DNA of 64,000 nt, from contig NZ_BSUG01000087.1 of the NCBI RefSeq assembly GCF_030161475.1, positions 62,001-126,000 of the forward strand, written 5' to 3'. This document shows positions 8,777 to 17,016 of the stretch, piece by piece. The stretch's first letter is position 1. Every line of letters starts with the position of its first letter. Made by a program: the position numbers and the translations under genes. The notes under the pieces are model-generated. The model was not told where the DNA came from. It made no database searches and saw only the letters and a program-made list of their open reading frames with translations. This DNA is from Tetragenococcus halophilus subsp. flandriensis. GTDB taxonomy: Bacteria; Bacillota; Bacilli; Lactobacillales; Enterococcaceae.

Positions 8777-9898
8777 TTATCTAAATTGGAAGGGGTTTGT
8801 ATTTGTAGAAGAAGGGATAAAATCAATATCCCAATTTTCTTCTTGCTTCCATTCTTCCATTTTTTCTATAAATTTATTCACACAAACTACCTCAATATTA
8901 TGCCCCGGATCAATGACCGTCAAGTTGTTAGATTGCATGTCATGGGCTGTATGATAATTGACATCTCCAGTAATATAAACATCCGCTGACTTTTTAATTG
9001 CTTCAGGATAAAATTTCCCAGCAGATCCGCCACAAATCGCTATATTCTGTACTTTCTGTTTTGCCATTTTTGGTTGAATGAGACGTAGTCCATCAAGCTG
9101 AAATGTTGTTTTTACCTTTTGCACAAAATCTTCTATATCAACCGCAGTATCCAAATGCCCTATTCGTCCAAGCCCAAATGATTCCCCTGGATTATCCAAA
9201 GGTAAAATATCATAGGCAGGTTCTTCATAAGGATGAGCAGCAAACATCGCTTGGAGGAGCTTTTCTTGAATCGTTTCTGGAAAAATCACTTCAATTCGTG
9301 CTTCTTGCACTTTCTCTTCTTGATCACTCCTACCAATGGCTGGATTGGCTTGTGCATTAGGTGTAAAACGGCCCGTGCCTACTAGGGAGTAACTTGTATT
9401 ACGATAATTCCCCTGCATACCAGCCCCAATATCAGCTAAGACTTGCCGCATTTTCTTGCTGTCTTCTATAGGAACATATACTGCTAATTTTTTAAAACTT
9501 ACTTCATGAGTTTTTACCAAATAATTGTCGACATTAACACCTAACATTTCACAAAACCAGTCGTTTAATCCATCCCAGATAATATCCATATTCGTATGTG
9601 CAGCATAAACTGCGATATCATGCTTTAGTAAATCAATATACATCTTAGTTTGCGGATCATCAGCAGTCAAACGGCTTACAGGGCGAAAAATCGGCGGATG
9701 TTTAGCAATGATCAAATCGATATTTTTATCGATTGCTTCCTTAACAACTTCTGGACGCACGTCTAATGTCATCATGACACGTTCAATTTCTTTATCTAAT
9801 GTTCCTAGATGAAGTCCGCAAGGGTCACCTTCTTCAGCCAACCAAAGAGGACAAAATGTTTCAAATTTATTAATAAACTCTTTTGCATCAAGACTCAA
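8777..9898 (-). CDS. Nif3-like dinuclear metal centre protein (YqfO type)
   Basis: About 373 residues, the long Gram-positive form with a PII-like insert between the two halves of the NIF3 domain. Metal-ligand motifs include IAKHPPIF, AHTNMD near the N-terminus, and ITGDVNYHTAHD and IDPGHNIE near the C-terminus. The biochemical role is unsettled; it is linked to GTP-cyclohydrolase-like and metal-binding functions and almost always follows trmK. I choose the TTG at 9898 since GAGGAGG precedes it and TTGA overlaps the trmK stop; the frame extends to 9919 without a ribosome site. Confidence 0.92.
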   Translation of the reverse strand: MSLDAKEFINKFETFCPLWLAEEGDPCGLHLGTLDKEIERVMMTLDVRPEVVKEAIDKNIDLIIAKHPPIFRPVSRLTADDPQTKMYIDLLKHDIAVYAAHTNMDIIWDGLNDWFCEMLGVNVDNYLVKTHEVSFKKLAVYVPIEDSKKMRQVLADIGAGMQGNYRNTSYSLVGTGRFTPNAQANPAIGRSDQEEKVQEARIEVIFPETIQEKLLQAMFAAHPYEEPAYDILPLDNPGESFGLGRIGHLDTAVDIEDFVQKVKTTFQLDGLRLIQPKMAKQKVQNIAICGGSAGKFYPEAIKKSADVYITGDVNYHTAHDMQSNNLTVIDPGHNIEVVCVNKFIEKMEEWKQEENWDIDFIPSSTNTNPFQFR

Positions 9899-10590
9899 GA
9901 TAATACCTCCTCGATCCACGCCATCTGTCTTTTTTCCGCTTCAATTTTGTCTTTAGGCACGCGATGGGCATTTTTTAGATTCCTTAAAACTTTCTGTTTT
10001 ATTTCTAACTTTTTCTGCCACTTCTTTTGAAAACTAGCTGTCTTTTTTTGCATTAAAACAGGGCCAAAATATAATTCTTTGCTTGTATAATGACTATTTT
10101 CTTGATAGCAAGCAACAATAATTTCATAAAATTTTCCATAATCTTCAATGATCTGTTCGTCGTAAATTTTATAATGATTAGCTGCTAACCAATGCCGTAC
10201 ATCAGATTCATGGTTGTTGGGTTGTAAAATCAACCGTTGCCCTTTTAAAGAACCATCTTTCTGGCCATTGGTTAATATGCTCTCGATCAATATCCCGCCC
10301 ATACCCGCAATCACGATCGTGTCAATCTGGTCTTTCGGATAGATAGCTGTTAGACCATCAGCTAATCTAGCAGTGATCTTTTCTTCAAGATCATATCTTT
10401 TTACTTGTGCGCTAGCAGCTTTTAAAGGGCCTTGGGCAACTTCTCCAGCAATAGCGTAGTCTACTTTGCCCGCCCTTACTAAAAATATAGGCAAATACGC
10501 ATGATCAGAACCAATATCGGCTAAACGAGCCTTTCTGGGAACAAATTCAGCAACCGCAGCCAAACGCTGAGATAATATATGGCTATTCAA
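9895..10590 (-). CDS. trmK: tRNA (adenine(22)-N(1))-methyltransferase TrmK
   Basis: 231 residues. This SAM-dependent methyltransferase makes m1A22 in tRNA. Class I motifs are clear: LADIGSDHAYLPIFLV (motif I), DTIVIAGMGGILI, and the catalytic-region LILQPNNHESDVR. The C-terminal third is a basic coiled-coil rich in KKWQKKLEIKQKV. It is translationally coupled to the downstream nif3-like gene by overlapping stop and start. The usual upstream neighbour rpoD is not here; dnaI lies on that side beyond a 180-bp palindrome-bearing gap. Confidence 0.94.
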   Translation of the reverse strand: MNSHILSQRLAAVAEFVPRKARLADIGSDHAYLPIFLVRAGKVDYAIAGEVAQGPLKAASAQVKRYDLEEKITARLADGLTAIYPKDQIDTIVIAGMGGILIESILTNGQKDGSLKGQRLILQPNNHESDVRHWLAANHYKIYDEQIIEDYGKFYEIIVACYQENSHYTSKELYFGPVLMQKKTASFQKKWQKKLEIKQKVLRNLKNAHRVPKDKIEAEKRQMAWIEEVLS

Positions 10591-10639
10591 AAAGCTTTCT
10601 TCCTTTCTCTTAATTTAGAAAAAGAGCTGTAACATCATA

Positions 10640-10733
10640 AAAATAACCGAACTATGCTTGCTGAGATTTGTTGGTTGTTGTAAATTTGCGAGGAGCAATT
10701 ACAAACACAACCTCTCTATAGTTCGGCTATTTT
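10640..10733. repeat. Nested inverted repeat between dnaI and trmK
   Basis: Outer arms of 16 nt (10640-10655 and 10718-10733, core CCGAACTAT/ATAGTTCGG) match at 15 of 16. Inside, TTGGTTGTTGTAAATT and AATTACAAACACAACC form a second imperfect pair. On the minus strand the outer stem ends in a T-rich tract, so it can end dnaI transcription, but it is far larger than an ordinary terminator and may be a mobile repeat or structured RNA. Confidence 0.7.
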
Positions 10734-10771
10734 ATCAGCAAAGAAAAGGATGCCACAGACTATCATTTATA

Positions 10772-11698
10772 CTAAGTGTTTCTTCGATTTCTTCCAGTCA
10801 GCTCAATTTCTTGTGCTAGATAACGTATACGTTCCATCAAACGCTTCGCTTTTAACGGCTCTTCTTCTCCGCGCTGTGTCACTGATAGATGTTGCTCTAA
10901 TTCTTTCATGGTAAAATTAGAACTAAAAAAAGTAGGAAGCTGTTCCTGCATACGGTATTGCAAGATAACGCCAAAGATATCATCGCGGATCCAGCTGCTC
11001 ATCGCGTCTGCCCCAATATCATCTAACATCAAGATTGAAGCACTTTTAACCGCATCAAGTTTTTCGCCAACTTCATCTTTTTTGATCGATTGTTTCATAT
11101 CTACTGCAAATGAAGGAAAATGCAGCAGTGTCGATGTATAACCCGCTTCAGCTAAATCTCGGGCAATCGCACCTAACAAATACGTTTTTCCTACACCAAA
11201 ACTACCCACTAGATAAAGACCTTTATGAAAAACTTGCGGATTATCTTTATAAGCGTTGATAAAATCAATCGCACTCATAAAGGCTTTGCCGCGTCCTGTT
11301 GTTCCTTCGTAATTTGCCATACGGGCTTCTTGAATATCTTTAGGCATATTCAGTGCTTGAATACGACTGCGGATCTCTTCTTGCTCTTGTTTGGCTACTA
11401 ATTCTTCCGTCGGAATATAAGTGACATCCACCGAATGATAGTTCAATGTTAATTGGGGTTCATAACCGGGTGCAATCATTGTTGGATCGTTTAAATCAAA
11501 TTTTCTTTTTTCCTGCACAAATTCATATAACTTCGCGTAACTACGTTCAATGTCATCTTCTGACAACTCATTTTTATGCTCATCCAAAAAATTTTGCACA
11601 TCTTGATCTTTTAATACCTCAGTCATCATTTCAGAAAAACGCGTGCGATAATTTTTTTGATTCATTAACTTATTTAGATTTTTTCCCACATCTTCCAT
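10772..11698 (-). CDS. dnaI: Primosomal helicase loader DnaI
   Basis: 308 residues. DnaI is the AAA+ loader that places the replicative helicase on DNA at oriC and during restart. An N-terminal helicase-binding domain (1 to about 130, ending near YIPTEELVAKQEQ) is followed by an AAA+ ATPase with Walker A VGSFGVGKTYLL, Walker B ILMLDDIGAD, a sensor asparagine in FFSSNFTM and a terminal RRNT. Its ATG overlaps the dnaB stop (TAATG), so the two are translationally coupled. Confidence 0.96.
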   Translation of the reverse strand: MEDVGKNLNKLMNQKNYRTRFSEMMTEVLKDQDVQNFLDEHKNELSEDDIERSYAKLYEFVQEKRKFDLNDPTMIAPGYEPQLTLNYHSVDVTYIPTEELVAKQEQEEIRSRIQALNMPKDIQEARMANYEGTTGRGKAFMSAIDFINAYKDNPQVFHKGLYLVGSFGVGKTYLLGAIARDLAEAGYTSTLLHFPSFAVDMKQSIKKDEVGEKLDAVKSASILMLDDIGADAMSSWIRDDIFGVILQYRMQEQLPTFFSSNFTMKELEQHLSVTQRGEEEPLKAKRLMERIRYLAQEIELTGRNRRNT

Positions 11699-13083
11699 TA
11701 GCTTTCACCTTCTTTGCGTTTCAGATAATCCTGAAGTTTTTTATTAATTTCTTCTTGTACTGCCGGGTCTTCCACTTCTTCATTAGGTTTGTCCACCCAG
11801 TCTGGCAAACTTTCCTTACGAATAGGCTGTTGCTTATTATTTGCATAATTTTTCTTTTTACTTGGCTTATTTTTAGCTTCTTTTACTAAATCACGTACGT
11901 GTTTAATCGCTTGTTCTGGACTGTTAATTTCTAATTCTGACCAATCTGTAGCAATTTGATTGACAAAATTGGACTGTAAAAAGCTATTTTTCTTAACAAC
12001 CAGAATATAATGAATTAAAACATTAATCACACTATTAGGTAATGGACTACGTTCGACTAGCGTCTTTAATAACCAAGTTTCAGGATCTGTAACAAAATTA
12101 TGCTTTTCATTTTTTATCGCTTGTAAAAAATCCATGGGCGCTGAACTTTGTGCAATTTTAACTAACTGTATATCATTTTCAGAAAAGCCCGTTTGTCGTA
12201 AAGTATTGAAGCGACGCTTCTGTTCATCAGATTGTTCGTCATAGTTATCTGCTTGTTTTTCTTTTTTTACTGTCGCTTGCTTTCTAATGACTTTATCCAA
12301 CGCTTTTCGATCAACTTGGCCATCAGATAAAGAAACCGCCTCAGTCATGAAATCAACTAATTTCATTTCATCAAAACCAAATAAATTAGCATATAAAGTT
12401 AGCTGTTGCTTAAAAGAATCATCAAAATTTTCTTTAGCAATAAACTTTCGTTGCGCTAACTGATACAAAAAATCCCAGTCAATTTGATCTTCATCTAACT
12501 GTAATTGTTTATTTGAAGGTACTTGATAGTCCTGGGAAATTTTTTCCAAACTTTGAGCATTACGAATAAATAAACGTTCATCCAATGCACCATAAACTTC
12601 ACGAAAACCACTTGTGATTTCCTGATAGACCGATAAATCAGGCTTTTCCGGTTGAAAACGGCGGACCAACTGCCGAAACTTTCTTTCCCCGATAGTATTT
12701 AATAATAAAAAACTATAGGTTTCATCGCGAAAAAAATCCAGCGGATGAATCGGTTCTTCTAAACGATAAAGAAACATCTTGCCAAATTCTGGGTCCTCTT
12801 TGGTAAATACAGACAATAACCCCGTACCCTCTAATTGTTTACGTGCTTGTAAAAAATCTGGCAAGCCAATATTTAAGGCATCTAGCATATCAATATGTGC
12901 AAACTCATTTTCATACTGATCTTCTTTATCTCCTATAAAGCCATAATACAAAGCCAATGCATTTTGGCCAATAATCGGTTGGTAAAGATAAACTAAACCG
13001 TTATTTCCTTCTTCTGTTAGAGGAAAGCTTTTGGTCACTTGATAAATATTATTAGGTTGTACTTCATCCCAAGCGCTATGCAA
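11698..13083 (-). CDS. dnaB: Primosome component DnaB (helicase loading, Firmicutes type)
   Basis: 461 residues. In Firmicutes DnaB works with DnaD and DnaI to load the replicative helicase and attaches the origin to the membrane. Two DDBH-type domains are visible: an N-terminal winged-helix region (residues 1 to about 120) and a C-terminal DnaB/DnaD-like helical domain near SAPMDFLQAIKNEK and SVINVLIHYILVVKK, then a charged tail. GGAGGGA precedes the ATG. The expected upstream neighbour nrdR is separated by an IS110 element, so dnaB-dnaI probably rely on a promoter in 13084-13250 or in the IS. Confidence 0.95.
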   Translation of the reverse strand: MHSAWDEVQPNNIYQVTKSFPLTEEGNNGLVYLYQPIIGQNALALYYGFIGDKEDQYENEFAHIDMLDALNIGLPDFLQARKQLEGTGLLSVFTKEDPEFGKMFLYRLEEPIHPLDFFRDETYSFLLLNTIGERKFRQLVRRFQPEKPDLSVYQEITSGFREVYGALDERLFIRNAQSLEKISQDYQVPSNKQLQLDEDQIDWDFLYQLAQRKFIAKENFDDSFKQQLTLYANLFGFDEMKLVDFMTEAVSLSDGQVDRKALDKVIRKQATVKKEKQADNYDEQSDEQKRRFNTLRQTGFSENDIQLVKIAQSSAPMDFLQAIKNEKHNFVTDPETWLLKTLVERSPLPNSVINVLIHYILVVKKNSFLQSNFVNQIATDWSELEINSPEQAIKHVRDLVKEAKNKPSKKKNYANNKQQPIRKESLPDWVDKPNEEVEDPAVQEEINKKLQDYLKRKEGES

Positions 13084-13286
13084 AAGAGTCCCTCCTCGTA
13101 AAATATATTTGTAAGCATCATTTCTGATGTCTTACGATTGATTCTTTGAAAAATAAATAAATAACATCAAAGCATAGTTGTTTTTCTTTCGTTTGGTCCA
13201 AAGAAGCGTGGGGATCTTAATGAGTGATACGCACTTCTTTATGGGAGCTTGTTTCGATATTGTGTGGTTTCTGAGATATAATTGTC

Positions 13287-13520
13287 TGTGGAAAGGATCC
13301 ACATGGGATAGTGCTATTGCCTCCTGTAGCTTGTCTACGATCATAAGCATGCAACCCAGACCGTTGTTATACTACCAACACACTATTTGTTTTTGCCTTC
13401 GTTTAAGCTTATCTTTAACAGAAGATTCGAACGCAGCTCTTAAACTTTGGCTATCATATTCTTGTACGCGAGGTTGTGGTTATACAACGTGTATCTCGGG
13501 AAGCCCACAGTATCGAAGCA
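13287..13520 (+). ncRNA. Candidate bridge RNA of the IS110 element
   Basis: This non-coding leader lies just behind a TATAAT (13277-13282) and before the transposase. It folds into three units: a 5' hairpin TGTGGA/TCCACA (13287-13303); a stem with TGGG and TTGC on the 5' side and the contiguous GCAACCCA on the 3' side (13304-13358), enclosing a loop; and GTTTAAG/CTTAAAC (13401-13445), enclosing another loop. A hairpin CGAG/CTCG follows near 13470-13500. Two successive guide-bearing loops upstream of the transposase are what IS110 bridge RNAs show. Transcription and pairing are inferred, not demonstrated. Confidence 0.5.
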
Positions 13521-13556
13521 TTTTCCTAAAAATTTTAGAAAGGAGGTCCTTCCCTC

Positions 13557-14807
13557 ATGAAATGTTTTGTAGGAATCGATGTCAGCTCCGAAAAACTAGA
13601 CAGTTGTTTTCTAGACGACGAAAAAAATATTCTATGCCAAACCAGCTATGTCAATGACACTTTAGGTGCGACGGCTTTAAAGAAACAAATCTTACAGCTA
13701 CACCAAATCTATGATTTTGACAAAGTCGTGATTGGTATGGAAGCAACATCCATGTACAGCTATCATCCAGCCATGAATTTCCATCAAGATGAACAACTCC
13801 AGGAAATTCAGGCCATTACGACCATCGAAAATCCACATCGTATCAAACAATATGCCAAAATGTTTGATACAGATAAGACTGATACGATTGATGCCTTTAT
13901 GATCGCTGATTATTTAAGGAACCAGCATTATACGACATCTCCTGTAAAAGAAGAAAAATATATGGCCTTACAACGTTTGACGCGTGCACGTTATCAAACC
14001 GTATGCCAACTGGTTGAAGTCAAACAACACTTTATCGAAAATCTTTCGTATAAGTGTAATACCTTAAAAAAGGAATTACGTGACGCGCCCGGAAGCACAA
14101 CGGTCTTTAGTGCCGCAATCATGGAGCTATTTACTCAAGATCTTTCGATGGATGATCTCGCACAGCTCCCTTTAGATGATTTAGCGGATTGGCTTCAAAA
14201 GAAAGGGCGCGGTCGTTTTAAAGACCCTCAAGATCTAGCGAAAACTATTCAAAAGGCCGTCCGTACGTCCTACCGGCTAGATAAAGCGGTCAACCAATCG
14301 GTCGATATCGTTTTAAGTGTTTTCGTTCGAGAAATCCGCGGCTTAGAAAAAGCGATTAAGGATTTGGATAAGGCCATTGAAGACCTTGTCCAAGCCATTC
14401 CAGAATATCAATGCGTAACCAGCATTCCCGGCGTGGGCAAAGTTTATGCGGCTGGGTTATTAGCTGAAATCGGTCAAATCGAACGTTTTAAAGACCAGGC
14501 CAATTTAGCGAAATATGCTGGGCTTTTCTGGAAAAAACACGAATCCGGTAAACATTCACGGGAGAATACGCCATTGACGAAAAAAGGAAATCGTTATTTT
14601 CGTTATTACTTAGTTGAAGCTGCCAACTCTGTGAGACACTATCTTCCGGAATATCAAATGTATTACCGTAAAAAATATCAAGAAACACCCAAACACCAAC
14701 ATAAAAGAGCCATCGTTTTAACTGCAAGAAAATTTGTGCGCTTGGTGGATACGCTGTTACGTAACCATCAACTCTATACGCCTCCTAGGAGCGTGATAGA
14801 AAAATAA
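13557..14807 (+). CDS. IS110-family DEDD transposase
   Basis: 416 residues, intact. The N-terminal RuvC-like DEDD domain shows GIDVSSEKLD, GMEATSMYSYH and the paired acids in TDKTDTIDAFMIADYL. A coiled-coil linker (about 230-290, RGLEKAIKDLDKAIEDL) follows. The C-terminal Tnp20 domain has the helix-hairpin-helix-like SIPGVGKVYAAGLLAEIG and the block around HESGKHSRENTPLTKKGNRYF, where the nucleophilic serine lies. It acts as an RNA-guided recombinase in characterised relatives. AAAGGAGG precedes the ATG. The gene opposes the neighbouring host genes. Confidence 0.96.
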   Translation: MKCFVGIDVSSEKLDSCFLDDEKNILCQTSYVNDTLGATALKKQILQLHQIYDFDKVVIGMEATSMYSYHPAMNFHQDEQLQEIQAITTIENPHRIKQYAKMFDTDKTDTIDAFMIADYLRNQHYTTSPVKEEKYMALQRLTRARYQTVCQLVEVKQHFIENLSYKCNTLKKELRDAPGSTTVFSAAIMELFTQDLSMDDLAQLPLDDLADWLQKKGRGRFKDPQDLAKTIQKAVRTSYRLDKAVNQSVDIVLSVFVREIRGLEKAIKDLDKAIEDLVQAIPEYQCVTSIPGVGKVYAAGLLAEIGQIERFKDQANLAKYAGLFWKKHESGKHSRENTPLTKKGNRYFRYYLVEAANSVRHYLPEYQMYYRKKYQETPKHQHKRAIVLTARKFVRLVDTLLRNHQLYTPPRSVIEK

Positions 14808-14833
14808 CATAAACGTTATTTGCGTACTTCTTA

Positions 14834-14935
14834 GGAAACGACCTGTGAAAACGCTTGATTTACGCAGGTCTAGTTCAGTGATCTCTTTTTTAGGTTTTAA
14901 CCAAGAAAGATTTTCATTTTTTATCTTGACTATTT
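14834..14935 (+). other. IS110 right-end non-coding region
   Basis: It contains a GACCTG...CAGGTC stem (about 14839-14874) and a TTGACT at 14926-14931 close to the right end. In IS110 elements a right-end -35 can form a promoter with a left-end -10 when the ends join in a circle. Whether that spacing works here depends on the exact ends. Confidence 0.4.
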
Positions 14936-14951
14936 ACCACTATGCTTATTG

Positions 14952-15419
14952 TTAATTTGAATCGTTTGCCTTACCGACAATATCTTCTAGCTCTTTTAAA
15001 AATACTGACATATCTTTAAATTGTCGATAGACACTAGCAAAGCGAATATAAGCAATCTCATCTACATCTTTTAAATCTTCCATCACATATTCGCCGATTA
15101 AATTAGAAGAAATTTCGTTTTCTCCCAATTCACGAATTCTACTTTCCACATGATCAACAATTTGTTCCATTTGTTCCATAGCTACCGGTCGTTTTTCAGC
15201 CGAACGGATCAAGCCACGCAATATTTTTTCTCGATTGAATTCTTCACGTGCACCGTTTTTCTTAATCACCAAAAGCGGCGTTTCTTCGAGCCTTTCAAAA
15301 GTTGTAAAGCGGTAGCCGCAATTTTCACATTCTCTTCTTCTTCTAATAGCACGACCATCATCTGTCTGCCGACTATCAATAACACGCGAATTGTTGTGAT
15401 GACATTTTGGACAATGCAT
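14952..15419 (-). CDS. nrdR: Ribonucleotide reductase repressor NrdR
   Basis: 155 residues. NrdR is a zinc-ribbon/ATP-cone repressor that senses dATP/ATP and controls ribonucleotide reductase genes. The zinc ribbon ([17 protein letters not shown] to [12 protein letters not shown]) is followed by the ATP-cone ([19 protein letters not shown]). The ATG at 15419 lies 7 bases after GAGGTG; the frame extends 9 bases further, into that ribosome site. An extended -10 (TGTTATAAT) sits at 15486-15494. The gene would normally be followed by dnaB, but the IS110 element starts within about 10 bp of its stop. Confidence 0.96.
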   Translation of the reverse strand: MHCPKCHHNNSRVIDSRQTDDGRAIRRRRECENCGYRFTTFERLEETPLLVIKKNGAREEFNREKILRGLIRSAEKRPVAMEQMEQIVDHVESRIRELGENEISSNLIGEYVMEDLKDVDEIAYIRFASVYRQFKDMSVFLKELEDIVGKANDSN

Positions 15420-15485
15420 GTTGTTCACCTCATTTATGATTATTTCGTTAAAATTTCAATTGTTTTTATAAAAATTCTTATTAAT

Positions 15486-15494
15486 ATTATAACA
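15486..15494 (-). promoter_or_regulatory. Extended -10 element for nrdR
   Basis: Minus-strand TGTTATAAT lies about 70 bp upstream of the nrdR ATG. No good -35 is seen, as is common for extended -10 promoters. Confidence 0.6.
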
Positions 15495-15527
15495 TGAAAC
15501 CTTCCTATACTAACAGTTTGAGGACAA

Positions 15528-15556
15528 AAAAACTCTAGAAATGACTAGAGTTTTAA
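15528..15556 (-). terminator. Terminator of the polA-mutM-coaE operon
   Basis: AAAACTCTAG (15529-15538) and CTAGAGTTTT (15545-15554) form a 10-bp perfect stem followed on the minus strand by a T run, just after the coaE stop. Confidence 0.92.
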
Positions 15557-15560
15557 AGGG

Positions 15561-16157
15561 TTATAAAAATTGTCTTTTTTTAAGCCAAGAAAAAATTTGT
15601 TGGCGGATAGATGATAGGCTTTCTTGATTGTCAAAAATAATATCCGCACGTTTCTTTTTTTCTTCAATGGAAAGTTGACTAGCAACTTTTTTTTGCGCTT
15701 CTTTTTTTGTTATACGATCTCTTTTCATTAAACGCTGTACTTGTAAGTCTTCAGGGATATAAACGACCGCCACTTGATCCATATACTTATCATAACCAGC
15801 TTCATAAAGTAAAGGAATATCAGCAATAACTAAAGAAGCAACAGCACTTGCTCGCTTAATTTGTTCGATAATTGCTTCTTGTAAAAAAGGCGCAAGTAGC
15901 GCATTAAGTGCCTGTCTTTTTTTTGTATCACTAAAAATTATTTGACCTAACTGTTTGCGATTTAATGAGCCGTCTGAACAAAGCACACTGCTTCCAAAAG
16001 TTTCAACAACCTTTTTTAACCCCGCTGTATTCGGCTCAACGACCTCTCTTGCAATAATATCAGCATCAACTACAGAAAAGCCGTACTGTTTAAAAATATT
16101 AACAACTGTGCTCTTTCCTGTAGCTATGCTTCCTGTGATACCGAGGATAAAACTCAT
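15561..16157 (-). CDS. coaE: Dephospho-CoA kinase
   Basis: 198 residues. CoaE phosphorylates the 3'-OH of dephospho-CoA, the last step of coenzyme A synthesis (coaD, the preceding step, is at 27871-28365). The P-loop GITGSIATGKSTV, the VVDADIIAREVVEPNT substrate region and the LVIADIPLLYEAGYD block are present. The ATG at 16157 overlaps the mutM stop (ATGA) and follows GAGGAGGAAG, which decides against the longer frame to 16196. Confidence 0.96.
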   Translation of the reverse strand: MSFILGITGSIATGKSTVVNIFKQYGFSVVDADIIAREVVEPNTAGLKKVVETFGSSVLCSDGSLNRKQLGQIIFSDTKKRQALNALLAPFLQEAIIEQIKRASAVASLVIADIPLLYEAGYDKYMDQVAVVYIPEDLQVQRLMKRDRITKKEAQKKVASQLSIEEKKKRADIIFDNQESLSSIRQQIFSWLKKRQFL

Positions 16158-17002
16158 GACAGCTTCCTCCTCTTTAATTTCTGACAATGCGGACAAAAAT
16201 GTGTGCCTCTTTGCGCCACTTTAATTTTTTTAATAGGCGTTTCACATCTAGGACAGGGTTCACCTGTTTTACCATAAACATTTAAACTCACTTGAAAAAA
16301 TCCTGCCTCACCTAAAGCATTTTTATAAGAACGAATGGTTGTCCCACCCGCTCTAACTGCTTTAGCTAAAATAGCAATAATTGCCTGGTGTAAACTTTCT
16401 GCTTCTTTTTTTGTTAAAGTGCGAGCTGGCTGTTGAGGATGAATTTTAGCTAGCCATAATACTTCATCCGCATAAATATTTCCTAGACCTGCTACAACTT
16501 TTTGATTAAGTAACAGAGGTTTTATTAAAGAAGAAGAATGTTGTAGTTTTTTCTCAAATGCTTGCAATGAAAATTCTTCTTCTACTGGTTCTGGTCCCAA
16601 TTGCTTAATCCCTTTATAAAACGGATATTGTCCTTTTTCTACTAAAGCCATGCGTCCAAATTTTCTTACATCATGATAGGACAGTTGACTCCCATCTGTA
16701 AATTTAAATATCACATGAGTATGTTTATCAACCGGAGCTTCAGTATTCTTTGGTGTATATTCGTACTTACCTTCCATACGTAAATGAGAAATCAAATCAA
16801 AATCAGTAAATTCAAAAATTAAAAATTTCCCTCTACGCGCAATATCATTGATAACTTGTCCGATTAGTTTTTGGCAAAATGTATCAACTGCCGGTGATTC
16901 AATGATTTTAGGCCATCTAACAATAACTTCTGCAACAGTTTTGTCTTGGACAAGGGTAACTAGCCCTTTTCTAACTGTTTCTACTTCTGGCAATTCCGGC
17001 AA
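16154..17002 (-). CDS. mutM: Formamidopyrimidine-DNA glycosylase (MutM/Fpg)
   Basis: 282 residues. It excises oxidised purines such as 8-oxoguanine and cleaves the abasic site. The catalytic N-terminus MPELPEVETVRKGL is intact (Pro2 is the nucleophile after Met removal; Glu3 is present), with RRGKFLIFEF, the helix-two-turn-helix VAGLGNIYADEVLW, and the C-terminal C4 zinc finger CPRCETP...HFCPHCQ. It sits 15 bp after polA and overlaps coaE, forming a repair-linked operon. Confidence 0.98.
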   Translation of the reverse strand: MPELPEVETVRKGLVTLVQDKTVAEVIVRWPKIIESPAVDTFCQKLIGQVINDIARRGKFLIFEFTDFDLISHLRMEGKYEYTPKNTEAPVDKHTHVIFKFTDGSQLSYHDVRKFGRMALVEKGQYPFYKGIKQLGPEPVEEEFSLQAFEKKLQHSSSLIKPLLLNQKVVAGLGNIYADEVLWLAKIHPQQPARTLTKKEAESLHQAIIAILAKAVRAGGTTIRSYKNALGEAGFFQVSLNVYGKTGEPCPRCETPIKKIKVAQRGTHFCPHCQKLKRRKLS

Positions 17003-17016
17003 CTGTACACACCTCT

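Larger units (their letters stand above)
13253..14941 (+). mobile_element. IS110-family insertion sequence between nrdR and dnaB
   Basis: It comprises one DEDD transposase gene, about 300 bp of structured DNA before it and about 130 bp after it. There are no terminal inverted repeats, as is normal for the IS110 group. Insertion is inferred because nrdR-dnaB-dnaI is a conserved neighbourhood that this element interrupts. The limits are estimates: the left end lies near 13246-13256 and the right near 14925-14941, judged from short sequence matches between the leader and the flanks. An empty-site comparison would be needed to fix them. Confidence 0.75.

Noticed and set aside
13178-13657. Long open frame through the IS110 leader, overlapping the transposase start
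   Set aside because: Cys-, Ser- and aromatic-rich sequence without a domain or a ribosome site; it covers the structured leader and is out of frame with the transposase.
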